DNA of 64,000 bases from the NCBI RefSeq assembly GCF_009730915.1, contig NC_052475.1, forward strand, positions 28,333,016-28,397,015, given 5' to 3'. Under the pieces are notes generated by a model. The model was given only the letters and a program-made list of their open reading frames with translations, had not been told where the DNA came from and made no database searches. Position numbers and translations under genes: made by a program. The DNA comes from Dioscorea cayenensis subsp. rotundata (lineage: Eukaryota; Streptophyta; Magnoliopsida; Dioscoreales; Dioscoreaceae). This document shows, piece by piece, positions 56,301-64,000 of the stretch (its first letter is position 1; each line of letters starts with the position of its first letter).

Positions 56301-58883
56301 TTTTCCAGTAAATGAATTATTATGGCTAAAATCATTACTTGGGAAATTGAAGATGCAGAATTGAGTGTCGCGAAGGTTACATTGTCACTGACAACCCCCA
56401 CATTGGAAACAACCTTGCTTATCATGATTGATCAAATTATAAACCTATTTTATTATTGTCAAAAGTGAGAGTCAGAGGTAATATAGCATCACTTGCTGAT
56501 TTTTAAAAATCATTGTGAAGGAAGAAGGCTTGACTTATTACCTTATTACCCATGCTTATTCATATAAGAGTAACTATTAATCCCACAATGGTTAATTAAT
56601 GACTTGCAGGTTGAGAAGATGCGCAGTGCTGGTCTCATCCAAGGAGGGTCGGCAGAAAATGCCATTGTTTGCAGGTTTTGTTGCACCATAACTTTATTGA
56701 ATATCATCATAATTTTTATATTGTAGTCCTTTATTTTCTTATTTTCAATGCGGAAGGCTTAAAACAATAATAAAGCATTTGTGAAATGTATGTACAAAAC
56801 TTTCCACTAGTTGATTTGAGTAGCATGTTCAAAACCTCATATATTACCTTATGGTGAATACATTCTCTCTTTATGAAGTCTTCAAGTGACATATATCTGA
56901 CAGGATAAGGCAACTAGTTTATTCACTTGTTCAGAAAAAAAGTACCTAGCACAATTGTGCAAGTATTGTACCAATTGCAAAGCCAAAGTCCTTTTTTTTT
57001 TGGTCTTTTAACCCTCTACTGCACAAGCATCTATCGTTAGTTTTGCCAGGGGGACTTTGCCTTATTTTTGACATATGAAGTTAGGCAACATATTGGGTTC
57101 CGCGTCCTATTCCGCCATGAGAGCAATTTTTCAGAACTACAGAACAGCAGAGTCTAATGTGATCACTCTGTCATGTTCCTGCCACAGATCAACAAGAAAT
57201 GTTAGCCGACTATATATTTGAAAGTGTTAATGTATCAGATGCTCAAATCACATTGCATTCCATTTTATTTTTTGGCCTACTTAATAATGGGATGAAGCTA
57301 AAAATAGATACAAGTTGACAAAGACAATGTTTTGACCTTTTAGCTTTCCATGTTATTTCCTCTTGCAGTACCACCAGAGGTTGGCTTAATCCACCTTTAC
57401 GCTATCATGATGAACCCTGCCGCCACAAGGTTCTTGATCTTGTTGGTGACTTCTCTCTTTTGGCCCACAATGGCAACCAAGGATTGCTGAATGCCCACAT
57501 AATTGCTTACAAGGTCTGTCCTTTCCATGTCAATGCACTCACATTTAACTGCTCATATGAATGCTAAGAATAGCAAACCTACTGTTGCTTTTGAAATTCC
57601 AGACTAAATGTCCTTGTTGATTCTTGCCATCTTAGTGCAAATACTGACCACAACAAAACTTTTCTTTGCATATCTCCCATACAGTTAAACATGACCTTTG
57701 CCCATCATTTCTTTACTGGCTCCTCCAACAAGGACACTGTATTTTCCCTTGCCGCTTCCATTAAATCATTTTGATAACTTCTACATTGATAATTTGGTTT
57801 GTGATCTCTAGAATAAATCTTTTTCCATGTCTACTAATTATGTTTCTTGTCAACTTGCAAAATTCATCCAAACAATGTGTTAGAAATTGACTAGATGAGA
57901 ACCATTTCTACTTTTCTTTTCCATTGTCAAGTGTTTATACATTGTTGTGTACCCTTAAAATTAGGATACCTTTAGTTGTCTTGAATTACATCTACAGAAC
58001 TTTCATGATAAGTTAGCTAAATGAATATGCCATGGCCATAATTATGAAGCCTGGCTAGCTTGAGGGAGACAAACGTGTAAGGACTAATGAAAACACTGTT
58101 CTGTTTTTCTGGGCTTTCAATCAATATTAGAAGTCTCTTTGTTTGTTAGCCTACAGTAGCTATTTTTCTTGCATGACTCTGGCAATGGTTCCAAGTATGT
58201 TCATAGCAGGGCCGAATCATCTGGAGATATGAGAAGCATGTGAAAAATGCTCCCTGTCCAGCAATAAAAGCAACAAATATAGCAGGTGCACTTAGAAACA
58301 AACTTTCTTATTTGAAGAAGTTCAAAAAAATAAAGATATCAGGAGAGACTACAGATAAATATTATGTCTAGTCATAGCCATGTCAAGGTATGATTGTGAG
58401 AGTTAAGAAAAAAAGTAGGCATATTTAAAGCTTCTGTTCGCTATAGCCTGATTTGTATTTGGAGACGTAGCTTATAAGTTGCATTTAACATTTTGTTGTT
58501 ATTGGGTTTTCATGAAGTTGTGTTGCCATAGTAAACAATAAAATGTGTAGAAAAACAGTAGATGAAAGATAACCTGATCATTGTTAAATTCATTAAAAAA
58601 TTATAACAGGAAAGTATTTTGCATGGCAGTGAATAGCAACATATAACTAGAGAGTTGAGACAGGTTTGAATATCATGCATGCTGTGTTTTTATAATTCCG
58701 GAAACACTTTATCTTTTATCATTTGTAGTTAATAAAGGATGGTTTTACTGATCGCTGAAATTTTTGAAAGATGAATTCTCATAACCTTGATTTTCCATTT
58801 TTGTTTAAATACAGGCTGGTCATTCGCTGCATTCTGAATTCATACGGTGTATATCAAAAATTCTGTGCTCGGTGGAAAAATAA
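53233..58883 (+). CDS. LPXC: LpxC: UDP-3-O-acyl-N-acetylglucosamine deacetylase (mitochondrial)
   Basis: Zinc deacetylase for the committed step of lipid A-type synthesis, kept in plants and placed in mitochondria. Seven exons: 53233-53304, 53384-53689, 54980-55186, 55625-55723, 56610-56674, 57369-57513, 58815-58883 (963 nt, 320 aa). The N-terminus [19 protein letters not shown] is arginine/serine-rich with no acidic residue, as in mitochondrial presequences. Metal and catalytic residues are visible: H104 in [13 protein letters not shown]269 and D273 in [10 protein letters not shown], and H301 in [15 protein letters not shown] is also typical. The length fits plant LpxC. Exon 1 runs straight into a CT microsatellite in intron 1. 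It converges on the TRAPPC6 gene, 0.63 kb away. Confidence 0.95.
53309..53344 (+). repeat. (CT)n microsatellite at the start of LpxC intron 1
   Basis: About 17 CT units directly after the 5' splice site GTGAG at 53305. Confidence 0.85.
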
Positions 58884-59515
58884 TCAAGCTTTTGAGATAG
58901 TTGTTCACAGATGAAATTGGTTCCTTTCTTTTGAGCTAGTTGACCTTTAACCATAGATGAAGAATGCAGAGGCACAAGGGCCAAAGAACAGATTATTGCC
59001 ACCATTATTCTTGTTGTTTTCTTTTGTGATGGCAAAGAAAGTCTGCATCAAAATTTTTTGTTCTTCATTATAGAAAACATTGGCACAGATAATATTGTTG
59101 TAGTATTTTGGGCTGTGCCAGCTCAAATTTCTGATCATCTTTCTCTGGCCGTTCTTCTTTTAACTACCATAGAAACTCTGATGGCTGTGATTTTTTTGTT
59201 GTTGTTTGTCTAGAAACAAATTAAAGATAACAAAACCTTGGTACGATGCCACTAATTATCCAAACCCTTGTGTCCTGTATAGGAAATAATTTGACTTAAA
59301 TTAATGAAAACTTAACAACTCATCAGCATCATCATTCTGTTGAATGAACATGCTAGAATTTGTTCTGGACAGATGTTGTACAATAATGGTGCTAGTGTTT
59401 TGACAGTAAAACATATGATGCATTCAGCCATTTATCATTGAAAGCAAAGTTTCTAGTACAAGGATAAGTGAATCCATTGACATCAACACCCTATCAATTC
59501 CTTGAAGAACACAAA
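58884..59515. other. Convergent 3' ends of LpxC and TRAPPC6
   Basis: Both 3' UTRs fall here. No other feature was seen; short minus-strand frames (58820-59138) are not coding. Confidence 0.5.
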
Positions 59516-61445
59516 TCAAGCTTTTATTCTCACCACAAACGAACCTGCACGGCAACAATAAACGATGAATACTCAATAACACATGATAAACAAAGTTCTC
59601 ACACATGTCAGATGAATTTGAGCAGACCTAAAAAGTAAAAACTTGAACCGATAGATTAGCTCAATCATCTCAAAACACTAACTCATGGGCTACAATAAAG
59701 AAACTACAATGAGGTAAGAAAGGATACTTTGGGTGATCAATGACTGATTTGTCCATTAAACCCTTGTACTTACATGCTGGTAGATTGGATATATCTGCAG
59801 TAACAGCGCATGGAATCCCCAGATTAGAAAGGGCGCCCCTTATAATTCCACATGGGAAACAGAGATGCATGTTTGTGGTTTGGGAAGCCTTGTTCTCGGC
59901 CGTAAGTGAAGGGTCATTGGAAGATGCATCTGTGCTTTCTGCAGAGGGCTCAATCGATATGCGTGTGAGCCACCGAAACCGATTATCTTGCAAGACAAAG
60001 GTACCCTGCCATATAACAAAACATGACTCCAAATCAAACCTAAGGTGAAATTTTTGATATATGAATGGTTACTGCATCTTGTGATTACCCTGTGATTAGT
60101 TTTCAGGTTATCAATCTGCTTTTTGAAAAGCTCAGACCAAAAATCTTTACATATGAACTTTATCGCTTCTAGGTGATCAGTGAATCGAGGCCGCTCCATG
60201 GTGTACCTGGTTTGATTCAATGCGGTGAGATGCTCTATAAAATTGTCAGAAGCTGCATCGATTATACAAACTTGAGAAATCATACAAACACATGAATTAA
60301 AAGCAGTTGATCAAGACTCTGGTCTTACAGATAGAGCTGTCAATTTTCAAGCCATGATAGAAGTTCAGGTCTAACTTATGAAAAATAAGTACAGCTAGAA
60401 GATAAGTGGTTCATACAAAAGTAGTGCTGCTAATCTACAGTAATAGATGGCTAGACCAAAAAATAAAAAATAAAATTGCATGCTATCATATAATTCACGC
60501 AGAAAACTTCGTAAACATCTACTTGAACAATCAACAATTAACCTATACATGATTCTTTGAAGCCTGGTTCAGTATGTATATAGAAGTAAACCAGCCTTCG
60601 CTCAAAATTAATTTGTAACAACATCTGAGAATTTAATATACAATTCAGAAAGTTTACTTCATGCAAAACAATGTAACTGATGACTGTGATAAAAATTCAT
60701 CATAATTGTGGAAGTATTAACTAAAGACAAAGATGAAGTTCTATACCAAAACAAATAATAAAAATAAAAACAATCAAGCGTCTTAACAAACAAAAACAAC
60801 AAATGCAGCATCTTCCACCTCGTTTCAAATAGAGAAGGAAACAATTCATTCAATACCAGTAAAACTTCTGATGATTCACACTTGAAGCACATCAATAAAA
60901 ACATGAAATTGTCCAAAATATCAAAAAATGCAGAAGAAATCAAACACTATATGATATCTTCAACATCAAAAGGCTGTTAAATTAACAAGCAGTAAATTCC
61001 ATTCCACAACAAGTTACTCGACTCATTCAAATTCTGATGTTCTTTTCATGATCTAAAAGAAAACACCAAAGAAATCAGAAAAAAACAACAACAAAAAAGA
61101 AAGAAAGCCAAAATCCAAAAGACCATCATAATAGCAAGTAGAAAGAGGAAATGAAACAGAGATCCAGTAATCGCAAAACAGAATCTGTTTTACATAGAAA
61201 CCATTGGCTAATTGGATTGAAAGAAGACGATCAAAGAAACAAAGATCTGAAAATTAGGGTTTTGGATCTAAAGGAGAAGAGGGAAAGCAGTACCTCTCGG
61301 AGAGCTGGTGCCCAACCTGGTACCCAATGGCCTCGATTCTTCTGGCGGCGAGCTCCGGCTTGCTGGCGTAGAAGCGTGTGCAGTAGGCGGAGACCATCTC
61401 GATCATCAACCCATCCAGGCAGCTCTCCGCCACCTCCCGACCCAT
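59516..61445 (-). CDS. TRS33: TRAPP complex subunit TRAPPC6B / Trs33
   Basis: Core subunit of the TRAPP tethering complex, which acts as a Rab GTPase exchange factor at ER-Golgi and post-Golgi membranes. Four exons in order: 61294-61445, 60089-60206, 59774-60005, 59516-59544 (531 nt, 176 aa, normal for the family). Visible blocks: ARRIEAIGYQVGHQLSER, RFTDHLEAIKFICKDFW, RFRWLTRIS, LCFPCGIIRGALSNLGIPC, and the C-terminal FVVRIKA. A plant-type polar insert (EPSAESTDASSN) sits in the middle. The last intron uses a donor after a single T (GCAT, then GTAAGT), which gives the conserved CSFVVRIKA end. The leader is a long CT repeat, so an open frame running upstream through it (to 61743) is not used as the start. 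Confidence 0.93.

Positions 61446-61449
<4 letters not shown>

Positions 61450-61490
<41 letters not shown>
61450..61490. repeat. (CT)n microsatellite in the TRAPPC6 leader
   Basis: About 20 CT units (GA on the coding strand) immediately upstream of the ATG at 61445, hence probably in the 5' UTR. Confidence 0.85.
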
Positions 61491-61492
<2 letters not shown>

Positions 61493-61604
61493 GCTATCGC
61501 TCTCTGACTCGCATCGCAAGGTACGAGCGCTGTATCCTTGTTATGAGGCTTTGTGAGTGAGTCTATCAAGGCCCTTTCATTTTCGGCCCAAACATATGGC
61601 CCAG

Positions 61605-61644
61605 CCCATCCCAGTCCCAGTCCCAGTCCCAGTCCCAGCCCCAG
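61605..61644. repeat. (CCCAGT)n hexamer minisatellite
   Basis: About six CCCAGT units, with the last ones slightly changed (CCCAGC), about 160 bp upstream of the TRAPPC6 start. Confidence 0.8.
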
Positions 61645-62309
61645 AAAGCATGAAAGACCGAGAGAGCAATACTCTTTAGACAAATTAAGTTTATAATTAT
61701 TCAATTTATGAGAGCAATATTGGTGAATTCGGATTATAAACAAGTCTTATGTTTATTAGGGTATCGGATATATATATATATATATATAATCAAAATCTTG
61801 AGAAACATGTTCATTTATAGAGCTTGAATATTATTATTATTATTATTATTATTATTTCGAATAGATTCTCCCATTTTGTCAAAAGAACAAACAGATATAC
61901 AAACCTAAAAAAAAATTTAAAAAGGTAAAATTATTATTTCTCTTATATAAGGGACCCATTCCGGAGTGGTGTGAACATTATTATGTACAGTACAAGAACT
62001 GTATTGTTGTGAGAAAAAAATTCAAACCTTTTGTCCTCCGCTTGCATTTTTGTGTCCTACAATTGATGTATCCAATAATTGACAAAATAAATTTTTATCT
62101 TAAAATTAAACTTATTTATCAATCGAATAAGTTTAAGCTGGCCACAAACACTTATAAAATAAGCCTTCCAATATTAAGTAAATCTCTTTGGTACACAAAT
62201 TATTCTGATAATACACACAAATAAAGTATTACACAATATTATAAAATAATCCACCCCTTGAACCTACTTAATAAACAAACAAACAATGAAAGCAAGCAAG
62301 AATATATCA

Positions 62310-63269
62310 TCAAACCATAGGAGAACAAGAGGAAGTAGAAGGATCAAGCATAGCAGGAACCAAGAACTTCCTTCCTGTCAACCCTACAACATTATAACTC
62401 CCTCCATTGCCTGTTTTATCCACCAACACCTCACCAGTGTACCCACTGAATGCCCCTTTCCCAAACACCCCTGAACAAGCAGCCACCACCTCCACCTCGC
62501 CACCTTCCTCTCCTTGAAAGTACCCTCTCCCAAACGGATCAGTCACTGTTCCGGCAATCAACGTTGCCAAGTTTATCACCATCCCATCAACTCCTACGTC
62601 TCCGTTTGGTGACACCAATGGAGTAGCCATTTGAGGTCCATACAAAGGTTGATGGAATGGCCATGCACATTGGCCCGGGCACTGGTTCACTGAGTTTCCA
62701 ACCCATATATAAGCTTCTTTCTCGCCGGAGTATGAACTGTGATAACCACAGTGGCTCATGCAGAAGCCTTCTACGGCCACGTCCTCAGACGTCAAGACCA
62801 GCATTATACCTTCTTTTGTTGTTTTAGCTCTCTTTGTTGTTAGTCTTTCTATTTGAGACTTGTTGAGGTGTTTACCTAGTGAGTAATGGATGTCTGTGGT
62901 TTGTTCTGATATAAAGATGTGGGTTTTTGCTTTTCCTGCCATGGCTAACAAGTCATCCACTGTTTTCCACCACTGAGACAGTGTGGGGGCTCTGTTTGAT
63001 GTGTGGGGATGGTGGAAAGGAGTTAGGGAAAGTATGAAGTCAATGAGGATGGATTTTTGTGACGGTTTGAAGTTGCCATACCAGAGAATGGATATGGGGA
63101 TGTTGCCTTCGAGTAAAGGACCATTGTGGTATTTGAGAAGGTTAGGGGGTGGTTTGTAGAGAGAGTTTAGGGTTCTAGTCCCAAGACATATACTGAAAGA
63201 GCTTAGAAAGAGGAGAAGGAGAATAAGAAATGTGGTGGTTTTGGTTATAATATGAGAAGAAGTGGTCAT
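62310..63269 (-). CDS. EXORDIUM-like / PHI-1 family secreted protein
   Basis: Intronless, 319 aa. The PHI-1 (phosphate-induced) family covers EXORDIUM and EXL proteins, which are apoplastic and linked to brassinosteroid- or sugar-dependent growth; the biochemical activity is not known. Seen: an N-terminal signal peptide with a hydrophobic core (about 12-29, ILLLLFLSSFSICLG), then the conserved order LLEGNIPISILWYGNFKPSQ, WWKTVDDL, FCMSHCGYH, YIWVGNSVNQCPGQCAWPF and VDGMVINLATLIAGTVTDPFG. The C-terminal SYNVVGLTGRKFLVPAMLDP is also typical. Length and single exon are normal for the family. The start is the only one giving the signal peptide. Confidence 0.93.
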   Translation of the reverse strand: MTTSSHIITKTTTFLILLLLFLSSFSICLGTRTLNSLYKPPPNLLKYHNGPLLEGNIPISILWYGNFKPSQKSILIDFILSLTPFHHPHTSNRAPTLSQWWKTVDDLLAMAGKAKTHIFISEQTTDIHYSLGKHLNKSQIERLTTKRAKTTKEGIMLVLTSEDVAVEGFCMSHCGYHSSYSGEKEAYIWVGNSVNQCPGQCAWPFHQPLYGPQMATPLVSPNGDVGVDGMVINLATLIAGTVTDPFGRGYFQGEEGGEVEVVAACSGVFGKGAFSGYTGEVLVDKTGNGGSYNVVGLTGRKFLVPAMLDPSTSSCSPMV

Positions 63270-63303
63270 TTTGGTGATGAGAGAAAATGGAAGGCAATGT
63301 GTG

Positions 63304-63312
63304 TATATATAG
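63304..63312 (-). promoter_or_regulatory. TATA box of the EXORDIUM-like gene
   Basis: CCTATATATA on the minus strand, only about 40 bp before the ATG. If used, the 5' UTR would be about 10 nt, so either the leader is very short or another start is used. Confidence 0.45.
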
Positions 63313-64000
63313 GGGAATTGGGTGCATGAACTAAGTGGAGAAGGTAAGCATACTTCTATTTTAGGGTTTATTTAGGGTCATTCAATACATTTGAGTGGAT
63401 TCCATGGGGAAGATAGAAGGGCATCTGACATCTCCTTCTTCTCTCACTCTCTCTTATATATTTTATTTTAGGGTACAATTGTTTGAGTGTAGTTGAATAT
63501 TGTGTTAAGATTAGGGTTGGTTAGTTTAAAAAGGTTATAGGGTTGCATGCATTTGTGGGCTAGGGTTCCTAGATGGTAAACATGTGAACTATGGAAGGAT
63601 GATGCTAAAGACCTTTTGGTTACTTGGATTTTTAGCAATGTCATGCCTTGGTTTAGTTTATTAAGTATGATTTCGGTGGAGGGTAACCCCTAAATTAAGG
63701 GTTGGTGACCCCCTCATATTTGAAGCCTGAAATAAAATTATTTCTAACATAAACCATTAACTTATATATATACACAATTAGAACCTAGCAAAAAAAATTT
63801 ATTAGTGTTACCCATCTTAAAAGAACAAATGTATTTTCCATTTATTGAAACTTTGAAATAGTACTTGTATTTGTTAATTGAATATTAATTAATTAATGTT
63901 ATCTTTTACGTCTCAATATGATGGGCTGGCTTAACAATTTGCTTCACTTCCAACTAGTTAGGAAACAATTTATCCAAAGCGTACACTTATAAAAGTAGTT
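63313..64000. other. Upstream region of the EXORDIUM-like gene
   Basis: Non-coding AT-rich DNA to the window edge. No gene or clear repeat was seen. Confidence 0.5.

Larger units (their letters stand above)
61446..62309. other. TRAPPC6 upstream region and EXORDIUM-like 3' flank
   Basis: Contains a (CT)n run, the CCCAGT hexamer repeat, a TA run at about 61768-61788 and a TTA run at about 61829-61856. No gene was seen. Confidence 0.55.

Noticed and set aside
59740-60048. 102-codon plus-strand frame
   Set aside because: Antisense to TRAPPC6 exon 3.
61231-61743. 170-codon frame extending TRAPPC6 exon 1 upstream
   Set aside because: It runs through the CT repeat and the CCCAGT hexamers; the family start is at 61445.

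Overview
This window is nuclear DNA of a flowering plant. It has intron-rich genes with GT-AG introns, AT-rich spacers full of simple repeats, and typical plant transposons. I could not fix the species. The very GC-rich first exon of the receptor-kinase gene would fit a monocot, but that is only an inference. No prokaryotic features, CRISPR arrays or virus-like genes were seen.

Left third (1-20849): a tandem pair of caleosin/peroxygenase genes (455-5235 and 18296-20849) lies in the same orientation, with the same six-exon structure and the same intron phases. The DNA in and between them has been swollen by transposons. A 5'-truncated LINE sits antisense in intron 2 of copy 1. Between the copies lie a 1.4-kb non-autonomous hAT element (5920-7335), the remains of a Ty1/copia-type LTR (about 7.75-9.0 kb), and a 7.9-kb CACTA element (9593-17495). 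The CACTA element carries the 5' end of a CNOT4-like gene (promoter-side leader, leader intron and first coding exon), so it looks like a Pack-CACTA.

Middle (20850-42471): a tRNA-derived SINE-like repeat and a LINE tail come first. They are followed by an LRR receptor-like kinase whose kinase core is degenerate (24463-27023), the 18-exon cytosolic phosphoglucomutase gene (29274-36094) and, convergent with it, the 13-exon cytosolic glutamine synthetase gene (37297-40216, minus).

Right third (42471-64000): a 20-exon VAC14 homologue on the minus strand (42471-51970; PI(3,5)P2 scaffold) is head-to-head with an LpxC gene for the plant mitochondrial lipid A-like pathway (53233-58883). LpxC converges on a four-exon TRAPPC6/Trs33 gene (59516-61445, minus). 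An intronless EXORDIUM-like/PHI-1 gene (62310-63269, minus) follows. The genes are unrelated housekeeping and stress/growth genes; I see no operon-like or clustered pathway. All exon models below were built by hand from splice sites and reading-frame continuity, and every chain closes in frame.
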